Translations under genes and position numbers: made by a program
The notes under the pieces: generated by a model
What the model saw: only the letters and a program-made list of their open reading frames with translations
Told to the model about the DNA's origin: nothing
Database searches by the model: none
Assembly (NCBI RefSeq): GCF_009741445.1
Contig: NZ_CP046507.1
Location: 1,612,001 to 1,676,000 of the forward strand
Length of the DNA: 64,000 nt
Direction of reading: 5' to 3'
DNA from: Mycobacterium avium subsp. avium
GTDB lineage: Bacteria > Actinomycetota > Actinomycetes > Mycobacteriales > Mycobacteriaceae
Shown: one piece after another, positions 54,491 to 62,421 of the stretch
Position numbering within the stretch: position 1 is the first letter of the stretch
Layout of the letters: every line of letters begins with the position of its first letter

Positions 54491-54593
54491 GGCGGCACCC
54501 GCCCGCACCGGCCCGCACCGGATCCCGGGGGGTTTTCCGGGGCTTTCCGGTGCGTCCCGGGACTTTCCGGGACTTTCCCGGACTTTCCGGGAC
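54491..54593. repeat. 10-bp-period repeat array
   Basis: The block can be cut in ten-base units: GCCCGCACCG twice (54501-54520), then from 54531 GGTTTTCCGG, GGCTTTCCGG, TGCGTCCCGG, GACTTTCCGG, GACTTTCCCG and GACTTTCCGG. Short pyrimidine-rich TTTCC motifs therefore recur on the same helix face. It ends about 25 bp from the iron-box-like site. Confidence 0.85.
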
Positions 54594-54618
54594 AAGTTGA
54601 ACAATACCCCTTGCGAAG

Positions 54619-54637
54619 TTAGGGCAGCCTTGCCTAT
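54619..54637. promoter_or_regulatory. IdeR iron-box-like site upstream of the thioesterase gene
   Basis: TTAGGGCAGCCTTGCCTAT matches the IdeR consensus at 13 of 19 positions. I recall the rv1846c-rv1847 intergenic region being listed as an IdeR target in M. tuberculosis, which supports it. It is about 180 bp from the thioesterase start. Confidence 0.6.
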
Positions 54638-54820
54638 TCTAAATCCCGTCGAGCGATAACGGACCGCGTGAGAGTCCTGAGGGCTGCAGTGACCCCCGGT
54701 CTACTCGATCGGCGAGCCCCGTGCCCTGTGCACGGGGCTCAGCCGTTTCTGGGGCCGGTATCGGCGACATCGCCGTCCCGCCGCGCCGGCCCGCCTGGGC
54801 GATGGTGTAGACACGGGAGC

Positions 54821-55243
54821 GTGTCAGAGCCGCAGGAAGCGATCATCCCGCCCGACTTTTCCGCACCCTTCGACCGCGAGATCGGGCTGCAGTTCACCGA
54901 ACTCAGCCCCGACGGCGCCCGCGCCCGGCTCGAAGTCACCCCGAAGTTGTTGCAGCCCATGGGACTCGTCCACGGCGGCGTCTACTGCTCGATGATCGAA
55001 AGCATGGCCAGTGTGGCCGCCTACACCTGGCTGGCCACCCGCGGCGGCGGGAATGTGGTGGGGGTCAACAACAACACCGACTTCTTGCGTTCCATCGGCT
55101 CGGGCACGGTGTACGGCGTGGTCGAGCCCATCCACCGGGGCCGCAGCCAGCAGCTGTGGTTGGTCACCATCACCGACGACGACGACCGCGTCGTCGCCCG
55201 GGGTCAGGTGCGGCTGCAGAATCTCGAGGTTCGCAATGCCTGA
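54821..55243 (+). CDS. PaaI-type hotdog thioesterase (Rv1847-like)
   Basis: A 140-residue hotdog-fold protein. The central block LVHGGVYCSMIESMAS has the usual HGG and active-site acid positions of PaaI thioesterases; VVGVNNNTDFLRSI follows. GTG 54821 gives the length known from M. tuberculosis. It probably cleaves an acyl- or aryl-CoA. An iron-box-like site upstream suggests iron control. In M. tuberculosis the urease genes follow; here ndh follows, convergent, with no urease genes. Confidence 0.88.
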   Translation: MSEPQEAIIPPDFSAPFDREIGLQFTELSPDGARARLEVTPKLLQPMGLVHGGVYCSMIESMASVAAYTWLATRGGGNVVGVNNNTDFLRSIGSGTVYGVVEPIHRGRSQQLWLVTITDDDDRVVARGQVRLQNLEVRNA

Positions 55244-55350
55244 TCGGCGCACGCCGAAAACCCCACGAATCATGCTGGCGAGCAACGCCTTCGCCCGGGT
55301 TCACTGAAGGCCGTTGTGCCGCAACGGGTTTGGCCGATACGGCCGGGCGG

Positions 55351-56736
55351 CTAGCTGGCTCGCCGGGCCGCGGGCCGCTTGGTCTCGGCGGCCAACACCG
55401 CCAGCTGTTCGAGGCGGGTGCGGGCGAACGCCTGCTGCTCGGTGATGGTCAGCTGGCCGCGCCGGGTGCTCAGGAAGGTCACCGTCCAGGACAGCAGGGT
55501 GCTGACCTTGGTCTTGAAGCCGACCAGATACACCAGGTGCAGCACCAGCCACGCGAACCAGGCGAACAGGCCGCTGAATTCCAGGGGGCCGATCTTGGCG
55601 GCCGCCGAGAAGCGCGACACCGTTGCCATCGAGCCCTTGTCGAAGTACTGGAACGGCTCCCGCTCGGCCGGATCGGCGCCGCCAAGTTCGGCCTTGATCG
55701 TGTTGGCGACGTACTTGGCGCCCTGGATGGCGCCCTGCGCCACGCCGGGCACGCCCTCGACGGCGGCCAGGTCGCCGATCACGAAGACGTTGGGGTGGCC
55801 GGGGATGGACAGGTCGGGCAGCACCTTGACCCGCCCGGCCCGATCGAGCTCGACCGTCGACTGCTCGGCCAGGTCGCGGCCCAGCGGGCTGGCCGATACG
55901 CCGGCGGACCACACCTTGCAGGCCGATTCGATGCGTCGGACGGTGCCGTCGGAGTCCTTGACGGTGATGCCGTTGCGGTCGACGTCGGTGACCATCGCGC
56001 CCAGCTGGATCTCCACCCCCATCTTCTCCAGCCGATCGGCGGCGCGCTTGCCCAGCTTGTCGCCGAACGGCGGCAGCACGGCGGGCGCGGCGTCGAGCAG
56101 GATCACCCGCGCCTTGGTCGGATCTATGTGCCGGAAAGAGCCCTTGAGCGTGTAGGTCGCCAATTCCGCGATCTGGCCGGCCATTTCGACGCCGGTGGGG
56201 CCCGCTCCGATCACGGTGAAGGTCAGCAGCTTGGCCCGTCGTTCCGGATCGCGGGACCGCTCGGCCTGTTCGAACGCGCTCAGGATCCGCCCGCGCACCT
56301 CGAGCGCGTCGTCGATGGACTTCATGCCCGGCGCGAACTCGGCGAAATGGTCGTTGCCGAAATACGACTGGCCCGCGCCGGCGGCGACAATCAAAGTGTC
56401 GTAAGGAGTTTCGTAGGTGTGGCCGAGCAGGTCGGAGACGACGAACTTGCCGGCCAGGTCGATGTGGGTGACGTCACCGAGCAGCACCTGCACGTTGCGT
56501 TGCCGGCGCAGCACCACCCGGGTGGGTGGGGCGATGTCGCCCTCGGACACGATGCCGGTGGCCACCTGGTACAGCAGTGGCTGGAAGAGGTGGTGGGTGG
56601 TGCGGGCGATCAGTTTGATGTCGACATTGGCGTGCTTGAGCTTTTTCGCCGCGTTCAGGCCGCCGAACCCTGACCCGATGATGACGACTTGATGCCGACG
56701 CTCGGGTCCAGCTGTGCTTCCTGAATGGGGGCTCAT
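55351..56736 (-). CDS. ndh: Ndh, type II NADH dehydrogenase
   Basis: A 461-residue membrane-associated flavoprotein that oxidizes NADH and reduces menaquinone without pumping protons. FAD site VVIIGSGFGGLNAAKKL is near residue 16; NADH site FTVIGAGPTGVEMAGQIAEL near 170; the second FAD block is NVFVIGDLAAVEGVPGVAQG. A hydrophobic C-terminal patch (LFAWFAWLVLHLVYLVGFK) is the membrane contact. Start is ATG 56736. Convergent with the thioesterase gene. Confidence 0.95.
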   Translation of the reverse strand: MSPHSGSTAGPERRHQVVIIGSGFGGLNAAKKLKHANVDIKLIARTTHHLFQPLLYQVATGIVSEGDIAPPTRVVLRRQRNVQVLLGDVTHIDLAGKFVVSDLLGHTYETPYDTLIVAAGAGQSYFGNDHFAEFAPGMKSIDDALEVRGRILSAFEQAERSRDPERRAKLLTFTVIGAGPTGVEMAGQIAELATYTLKGSFRHIDPTKARVILLDAAPAVLPPFGDKLGKRAADRLEKMGVEIQLGAMVTDVDRNGITVKDSDGTVRRIESACKVWSAGVSASPLGRDLAEQSTVELDRAGRVKVLPDLSIPGHPNVFVIGDLAAVEGVPGVAQGAIQGAKYVANTIKAELGGADPAEREPFQYFDKGSMATVSRFSAAAKIGPLEFSGLFAWFAWLVLHLVYLVGFKTKVSTLLSWTVTFLSTRRGQLTITEQQAFARTRLEQLAVLAAETKRPAARRAS

Positions 56737-56914
56737 GTTTCCGCTGCTCCTGACGGGGGCTTCTGGACGCGCGACTGCACTCAGCCACCACGCTAGTCAG
56801 GCGGATACCCCGAAACCTAACTCACAACATGTGTAATCAACCACACCAGCAGTATCACTCCAGGTCGGCAGCGCACGGTGTGGCGAAGTTATCAGCCGAC
56901 GAATCACCCCGCCG

Positions 56915-57298
56915 TCATTGCGGCGAACCTTCTCCCGCGCAATGGTCGTGGCCCTCTTGAACCGTTCCGCCGGGCACCCGCGCCAGCGCCGCCGCCTCGG
57001 CCTCCTCCCGGGTCGGCCCCCAGGCCCCGAAGTATTTGGATTTCGACGCGTTCAGCACCAGCGCCATGCAGCCACCCTGGCCGCTGGCCAACAGGCGGCA
57101 GTCGCTGATGCTCTTGCGGCAGGTGTCCATCGCCGCCTTCTCCGCCGCGCCCTGGCTCGCGGCGCCGTCGGCAATGCTGATGTGCCCGGTGGAATCGGAG
57201 ATGGCCATCGCGATCCCGTTGTTGTCGGCATGCGCGACGGCCGTCGGGGCGAACGCCACCCCGACGGCGATCGCCGCCGCCGATGCTCGTTTGGTCAT
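56915..57298 (-). CDS. Secreted DUF4189 protein
   Basis: A 127-residue exported protein with a signal peptide cut near AHADN (residue 24). The DUF4189 domain is recognised by AMAISDSTGHISIADGAASQ, Cys in MDTCRKSISDCRLLA, QGGCMALVLN and a C-terminal HDHC. Four cysteines can form two disulfides. Lies between ndh and the LLM gene on the same strand. Function unknown; I do not recall a copy at this place in M. tuberculosis. Confidence 0.82.
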   Translation of the reverse strand: MTKRASAAAIAVGVAFAPTAVAHADNNGIAMAISDSTGHISIADGAASQGAAEKAAMDTCRKSISDCRLLASGQGGCMALVLNASKSKYFGAWGPTREEAEAAALARVPGGTVQEGHDHCAGEGSPQ

Positions 57299-57413
57299 GG
57301 CCTTCCCGGCTTTACTCCCGCGCTGCGCGGTTGTGGCGCAGGTGAACGCTGCTAACGGAAGTATCGCCGCGCCGCGAGGGATCCGCGACTCGGGGGTGCT
57401 CCGGCCTCAACGC

Positions 57414-58337
57414 CTATGCGCCGACGAGGGGGCGCAGCGCTTCGCCGGCGGCCTGGACGATGCCGGGGGTGTAGAAGGGCAGGTTGATGATCACGCTGTC
57501 GATTCCGGCGTCGATCACCTTGGTCTTGATCTGGTCGGCGACCGAATCCGGGTTGCCGACCACCATGCGCTGGGTCATCTCGGCGGGGATCTGATCGAGG
57601 CTCGCGTTGTCGTCGATCATCACCGTGGTCAGAGTGCTGGTTTCCAGGGTCGCGGGATCGCGGCCCACCTGCTCGCAGGCCCGCCGCACGGCGTCCAGCT
57701 TGCGGGGCAGCTCGTCGAACCCGGCGATCACGTTGAGGTGGTCGAAATGCCTTGCGGCAAGCGGGATCGTCTTCTTCTCGCCGCTGCCGCCGATCATCAG
57801 CGGAATGCGGTCCCGGTAGCGGGGATTCGCGAACGCATCGCTGGCGCGGTACCACTTGCCTTCGAAGGTTGCCCGCTCGCCTCTGATCATCGGCAGGATG
57901 ATCTCCAGTGCCTCGTCCAGCCGGTTGAACCGGTCGGTGAAGGTGCCGAATTCGAAGCCCAACTGGTCGTGCTCGAGCTGGAACCAGCCGGTGCCGATGC
58001 CCAGGATCGCGCGGCCCTGGCTCACCACGTCCAGCGTGGTGATGATCTTGGCCAGCAGGGTGGGGTTGCGGTAGGTGTTGCCGGTGACCAGGGTGCCCAG
58101 CTGGACCCGCTCGGTGGCCGTGGCCAGCGCCCCCAAGGCGGTGTAGGCCTCCAGCATCGGCTGATCGGGCGACCCCAGCATCGGCAGTTGGTAGAAGTGG
58201 TCCATCACGAAAACCGAATCGAATCCCGCGGATTCGGCCTCGCGGGCCTGGGCAATGACAGTGGGGAAGAGCTGCTCGGCCCCGGTGCCGTAGGAGAAGT
58301 TGGGAATCTGCAGACCAAGTCGGATAGCCACGGTCAT
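57414..58337 (-). CDS. LLM-class F420-dependent oxidoreductase (Rv1855c-like)
   Basis: A 307-residue (beta/alpha)8 luciferase-like enzyme. Start RLGLQIPNFSYGTGAE and blocks VFVMDHFYQLP, LGTLVTGNTYRNPTLLAK, DVVSQGRAILGIGTGWFQLE and PLMIGGSGEKKTI are typical of F420-dependent mycobacterial members. ATG 58337 is used, giving the same size as Rv1855c. F420 as cofactor is inferred; the substrate is unknown. It reads leftwards, 47 bp from the SDR-like gene. Confidence 0.87.
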   Translation of the reverse strand: MTVAIRLGLQIPNFSYGTGAEQLFPTVIAQAREAESAGFDSVFVMDHFYQLPMLGSPDQPMLEAYTALGALATATERVQLGTLVTGNTYRNPTLLAKIITTLDVVSQGRAILGIGTGWFQLEHDQLGFEFGTFTDRFNRLDEALEIILPMIRGERATFEGKWYRASDAFANPRYRDRIPLMIGGSGEKKTIPLAARHFDHLNVIAGFDELPRKLDAVRRACEQVGRDPATLETSTLTTVMIDDNASLDQIPAEMTQRMVVGNPDSVADQIKTKVIDAGIDSVIINLPFYTPGIVQAAGEALRPLVGA

Positions 58338-58384
58338 CACCGTAACGATCGGCCCGGTCGGCGAGAAGGGTGCGGCGTTACGCC

Positions 58385-59062
58385 TCAGGCGAAATGCGCC
58401 AGCGCGCCGTGGCTCACATGCAGGGTCTGGCCGGTGATGTGCCGTGCGGCCGGACTGGTCAAAAACAGCGCCAGGCGCGCGACCTCCGCGGCCACCGGCG
58501 CGGGGCTGCGGGAGAGCCCGTCGTAGCCCGGCTGGGCGCCACGGCCGCTGGCCACCGCGTTGACGGTGATGCCGCGGGTGCCGAACACGCTTGCCTGTCC
58601 CGTCGTCCAATTCGACAACGCCGCTTTGACCGCGGCCTGGGCGCTGCCCGCGGGCGGGTTTTCCGGCACCACGCTGATGATCGAGCCGCCCGAGCGCAGG
58701 TGGTCGCCCACGGTCTGAACCGTCAGCACGGCCGAAAGCACCGTCGCGTCAAGGGCATTGCGCCATGCGCTGGCCGTGTCGGCGATCGAGTAGGTGCGCG
58801 GATCGCCGGCCTCCCAGCTGGGTGCCGGCACGTGGACGACGGTGTCCAGGTGATGCGGGAACAGCGGGCGGGCCTGTTCCAGGGCGGCCGGGTCGGTGGT
58901 GTCGCAGACGATCGCCTCGGCCTCGAGCTCCTTGGCGGCGATCTCCAGATCGCTCTTGCGCGCACCCACCAGGGTCACTTTGTGGCCGTCGTCGCGGAAG
59001 CCCTCGGCCACCGCGCGTCCCAGCTCGGTGTCTCCGCCGGTAACCAGCACCTCCACCGCCAT
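58385..59062 (-). CDS. SDR-fold protein lacking the catalytic Tyr (Rv1856c-like)
   Basis: A 225-residue Rossmann protein. The cofactor loop is VLVTGGDTELGRAVAEGF; ITVNAVASGRG and HITGQTLHVSHG are standard SDR blocks. The active-site YxxxK is not complete: in GSAQAAVKAALSNW, Lys is present but Gln stands four residues before it instead of Tyr. I recall a non-Tyr residue in the M. tuberculosis protein as well. It may be an NAD(P)-binding non-enzyme or use another acid. Probably in one operon with the LLM gene. Confidence 0.85.
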   Translation of the reverse strand: MAVEVLVTGGDTELGRAVAEGFRDDGHKVTLVGARKSDLEIAAKELEAEAIVCDTTDPAALEQARPLFPHHLDTVVHVPAPSWEAGDPRTYSIADTASAWRNALDATVLSAVLTVQTVGDHLRSGGSIISVVPENPPAGSAQAAVKAALSNWTTGQASVFGTRGITVNAVASGRGAQPGYDGLSRSPAPVAAEVARLALFLTSPAARHITGQTLHVSHGALAHFA

Positions 59063-59336
59063 GACCTCCTCGTCCTCAACCGGGAACCCGGGCGCTGGCG
59101 GTTCGGCGCGGTAGCAACACCGCGGCCCCCGTCAACGGCCTGAGATCCCAGCGCGTGATGGCATCAGTTCCAGATATGTTACTGGACGGTAGCTAGTCGG
59201 GGAAATTCCGACCGCCGCGACGCGCGGAACATTTGGATAACTATTTCGGGACGGCCCGGGCACCGCTGTCTTGCGCCTTGGTTGCGGAGGCAGCACCGCC
59301 ACGCGGCCCGCATCAGCGGCGGGCTAGGGTGCTTCC

Positions 59337-60104
59337 ATGCGGCGGATCGGGATCCTGACCGGGTTGCTGTCGGTGGTGCTGATTGCCGGTATGACCGGGT
59401 GTGGCTCCAAATCTCAGCCGCCGCCGACCGCGGGCAAACTGATGGTGTTCGCGGCCGCGTCACTGCGACCGGCGTTCACCCAGATCGCCGAGCGGTTCAA
59501 GGCCCAAAACCCCGGTACCGGAATCGAATTCGAGTTCGCCGGCTCCTCCGAGCTGGCCACCCAGCTGACCCAGGGAGCGACGGCCGACGTGTTCGCCTCG
59601 GCCGACACCGCGCAGATGGACGTCGTCGCCAAGGCGGGCCTGCTCGCCGCCGACCCGACGAACTTCGCCTCCAACACCCTGGTCATCGTCACCGCGCCGG
59701 GCAACCCGAAGCGGATCGGGTCGTTCGCCGACCTGGCGAGGCCCGGGCTGACCGTGGTGACCTGCCAGCGGCCGGTGCCCTGCGGGGCGGCGGCCCACCG
59801 CGTGGAGGACAGCACCGGCGTGCACCTCAACCCCGTCAGCGAGGAGCCCAGCGTCACCGACGCCCTCACCAAGGTCACCAGCGGCCAGGCCGACGCCGCG
59901 CTGGTCTACGTCACCGACGCCAGGACCGCGGGGAGCAAGGTGGCGACGGTGAACTTCCCGGAGGCCGCCGGCGCGGTGAACGTGTACCCGATCGGTGTGC
60001 TGAAGCAGGCGCCGCTTGCCACCCAGGCGCGGAATTTCGTCGACCTGGTGACCTCCCCGCCCGGGCAGCAGATCCTGGCCCAGGCCGGCTTCGCCAAACC
60101 CTGA
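59337..60104 (+). CDS. modA: ModA, molybdate-binding lipoprotein
   Basis: A 255-residue periplasmic-type binding protein with a lipoprotein signal, ending AGMTGCGS, so Cys22 is the lipid anchor. The domain starts KLMVFAAASLRPAFTQIAERF and has EFAGSSELATQLTQGATADVF, both typical of molybdate-binding proteins. It delivers molybdate to ModBC. In M. tuberculosis modB follows immediately; here an MpaB-type gene intervenes, so modB is 1.5 kb away. Confidence 0.94.
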   Translation: MRRIGILTGLLSVVLIAGMTGCGSKSQPPPTAGKLMVFAAASLRPAFTQIAERFKAQNPGTGIEFEFAGSSELATQLTQGATADVFASADTAQMDVVAKAGLLAADPTNFASNTLVIVTAPGNPKRIGSFADLARPGLTVVTCQRPVPCGAAAHRVEDSTGVHLNPVSEEPSVTDALTKVTSGQADAALVYVTDARTAGSKVATVNFPEAAGAVNVYPIGVLKQAPLATQARNFVDLVTSPPGQQILAQAGFAKP

Positions 60105-60363
60105 CCGCGCACGGCGCCAAGGGCAAAGCCGAAATTCCTGCGATTGCGCGCCGCCGGCGGCACCTCATATTTCCCACGCGATCCCTCTTCGCGTTGCATA
60201 TTTGCGGACGACCTCGCGAATCGACCGCGCGGGCTTAGCCGAATCGCTAGCATCCTGACCGTGGCAGGGGAGGACCTTCGATCACCGCATTGTCGCGCGG
60301 TCAAACTTCCTGCGCCGCTGGGTTAACCAAGTAGCGGGTATCGGCAACGCAAGGGAGTTCGGC

Positions 60364-61473
60364 ATGGCGGTCCGTGGCATCAGGGCACTCAAGAAAATCA
60401 TGCAGACAACATTCGATCCGGAGCTGGTCGTTCCGGACGAAGCCAGGGTTACGGAATTCACCGGCGACAACAGCTTGTCGCGGAAAGACCTTTCTCAGCA
60501 TCCAATTCCCCCTGGTTCCCTGACATGGAAGTATTGGGGACGGCTTGATGTGATCTTTTTCGGCAGTGGAGTCGTGGGCACCATTGCCGGGGCGTGGCCG
60601 CAGATGGCGAAAGCGACGTCGAGTTCCGTTCTTTTTACCGGTGACAGTTCGTTCGGTGCACGCTCCAAGATATATAAGGTACGGCGTCAGAGATCTCGTG
60701 AGTACATCTATGGCACGGTGTACGACGCGCCGGAGGATGCGAAGAAATACGGCCTGAAGACTCGGAACATGCACAAGTCCATCAAGGGCACCCTGCAGGA
60801 CGGCACCTTTCATGCGTTGAACGCCGACACCTTCTATTTTGGGCATGTCACCTTTTTCTATCATCTGTTGCTCAAGGTGGTTGAACAGCTGTATTTCGAC
60901 GGGGCCATGCCGCGTGCGATGAAGGAGCAGATATTCGAGGAATCCAAGGAGTGGTACAGCATGTGGGGGGTGGACGACAGTCCCCAGCCGGCCACCTACG
61001 ACGATTTCGAGCGCTATCTGGACAACATCGAGCGCAATCATTTGGTGAACTCTCAGGTGACCCAGGTCATGCTGGAGCAATTCATGGAGCGCCGCGTGCC
61101 GCCGCGGTGGTGGCCTCCGGTCATGAAGAAGTTCGTGTGGCCCTGGGTGGCGGGTCGGCGGCAAGTCGTCGTCAACAGTTTCCCGCCCCACGTGCAGGAG
61201 CTGTTCAATTTGGAGTGGACCCCCGAGGACGAGGAGATCGCGCGCCGCTTCATGCGGATGTATCGACGGCTGTACGCGATTCTCGAGCGTGTTGTCCCGC
61301 TGAAGTTCCTGTACTTGCCGATTGCCGTCGAAGGCTTCAAGCGGGAAGGGGTCGATCCGCGCAAGATCACCCTGGAGTCCGCACAGCAAGCACTCCGGGA
61401 AAATCGCGCTCGCCGCGCCGCGCGGGAAAATGCGTCAGCAGACGAGACCAATGGGGTGCTCGCGTCCGGCTAA
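60364..61473 (+). CDS. MpaB-type (DUF2236) oxygenase family protein inserted in the mod locus
   Basis: A 369-residue helical DUF2236 protein. Family blocks are NMHKSIKGTLQDGTFHALNA, FYFGHVTFFYHLLLKV and LDNIERNHLVNSQ. The histidines in MHKSI and FGHVT are candidate haem ligands. ATG 60364 follows AAGGGAG. The DNA is visibly less GC-rich than its neighbours, with stretches such as CCAAGATATATAAGG. It splits modA from modB, which are adjacent in M. tuberculosis, so it is probably an acquired gene. Substrate unknown. Confidence 0.87.
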   Translation: MAVRGIRALKKIMQTTFDPELVVPDEARVTEFTGDNSLSRKDLSQHPIPPGSLTWKYWGRLDVIFFGSGVVGTIAGAWPQMAKATSSSVLFTGDSSFGARSKIYKVRRQRSREYIYGTVYDAPEDAKKYGLKTRNMHKSIKGTLQDGTFHALNADTFYFGHVTFFYHLLLKVVEQLYFDGAMPRAMKEQIFEESKEWYSMWGVDDSPQPATYDDFERYLDNIERNHLVNSQVTQVMLEQFMERRVPPRWWPPVMKKFVWPWVAGRRQVVVNSFPPHVQELFNLEWTPEDEEIARRFMRMYRRLYAILERVVPLKFLYLPIAVEGFKREGVDPRKITLESAQQALRENRARRAARENASADETNGVLASG

Positions 61474-61647
61474 TAAGGCGCCGGTCCGCGTCGGACCGCC
61501 GGGGGTCCTCTTTCGCCCGTCTCGGCCGTACCTGACATGCTGTGCAGCGAATAACCGGCGGCCCCACCTATTCGTCGGCGGGCCGAACGAGGCAGACAAG
61601 GCAAAGGGGTAGGCATTAGCAGACGCGGCACGGCGCTGCCCCGCTGG

Positions 61648-62412
61648 GTGTACCTTCCCGCGGCGGCCGGGACCATGTTCGTGGTGCTGCCGTTGTTGGC
61701 GATCGCGGTCAAGGTGGACTGGCCGCACTTCTGGTCGCTGATCACGAGCCCGTCGTCGCGCACGGCGCTGCTGCTGAGCCTGAGGACCGCCGCCGCCAGC
61801 ACCGCGCTGTGCGTGGCGCTGGGGGTGCCGATGGCGCTGGTGCTGGCCCGCGGCGGGACGCGGCTGGTCCGGTCGCTGCGGCCCCTGATCCTGCTGCCGT
61901 TGGTGCTGCCGCCCGTGGTGGGCGGGATCGCGTTGTTGTATGCGTTCGGCCGGCTCGGGCTGCTGGGGCACTACCTGGAAGCCGCGGGTATCAGCGTTGC
62001 GTTCAGCACCACCGCCGTGGTGCTGGCGCAGACCTTCGTGTCGCTGCCGTTTCTGGTGATCTCGCTCGAGGGCGCGGCGCGCACCGCGGGCGCCGATTTC
62101 GAGGTGGTGGCCGCGACACTGGGCGCGCGACCCACCACGGTCTGGTGGCGCGTCACCCTGCCGCTGCTGTTGCCCGGTGTCGTGTCCGGGGCGGTGCTGG
62201 CGTTCGCCCGCTCGCTGGGTGAGTTCGGCGCGACGCTGACCTTCGCCGGATCACGGCAGGGCGTCACCCGCACCCTGCCGCTGGAGATCTACCTGCAGCG
62301 GGTGACCGACGCCGACGCGGCCGTGGCGCTGTCCATCCTGTTGGTGGCGGTGGCGGCCGTGGTGGTGCTCGGGCTGGGCGCTCGCCGGCTGACCGGGACC
62401 GACGCCAGGTAG
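61648..62412 (+). CDS. modB: ModB, molybdate ABC transporter permease
   Basis: A permease of at least 254 residues with five or six membrane helices and the EAA loop [25 protein letters not shown] 61648 is the first standard start. The same frame upstream reads ALPRW, which matches the N-terminus I recall for M. tuberculosis ModB, but no ATG, GTG or TTG is there; an ATT at 61615 has AAGGGG six bases before it. The true start may thus be non-canonical. It forms the membrane channel with ModC, 9 bp downstream. Confidence 0.92.
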   Translation: MYLPAAAGTMFVVLPLLAIAVKVDWPHFWSLITSPSSRTALLLSLRTAAASTALCVALGVPMALVLARGGTRLVRSLRPLILLPLVLPPVVGGIALLYAFGRLGLLGHYLEAAGISVAFSTTAVVLAQTFVSLPFLVISLEGAARTAGADFEVVAATLGARPTTVWWRVTLPLLLPGVVSGAVLAFARSLGEFGATLTFAGSRQGVTRTLPLEIYLQRVTDADAAVALSILLVAVAAVVVLGLGARRLTGTDAR

Positions 62413-62421
62413 CCGCCGGCC

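Larger units (their letters stand above)
54396..54820. other. Divergent region between blaI and the thioesterase gene, with a phased repeat
   Basis: No gene is supported in these 425 bases. On the left is the BlaI operator-like site (54440-54456). A 10-bp-period array covers about 54491-54593. An iron-box-like site lies at 54619-54637. The stretch from 54640 to 54820 shows the pair GAGCCCCGTGC/GCACGGGGCTC at about 54714-54741, a perfect hairpin that could shape the 5' leader of the downstream mRNA. Confidence 0.6.
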
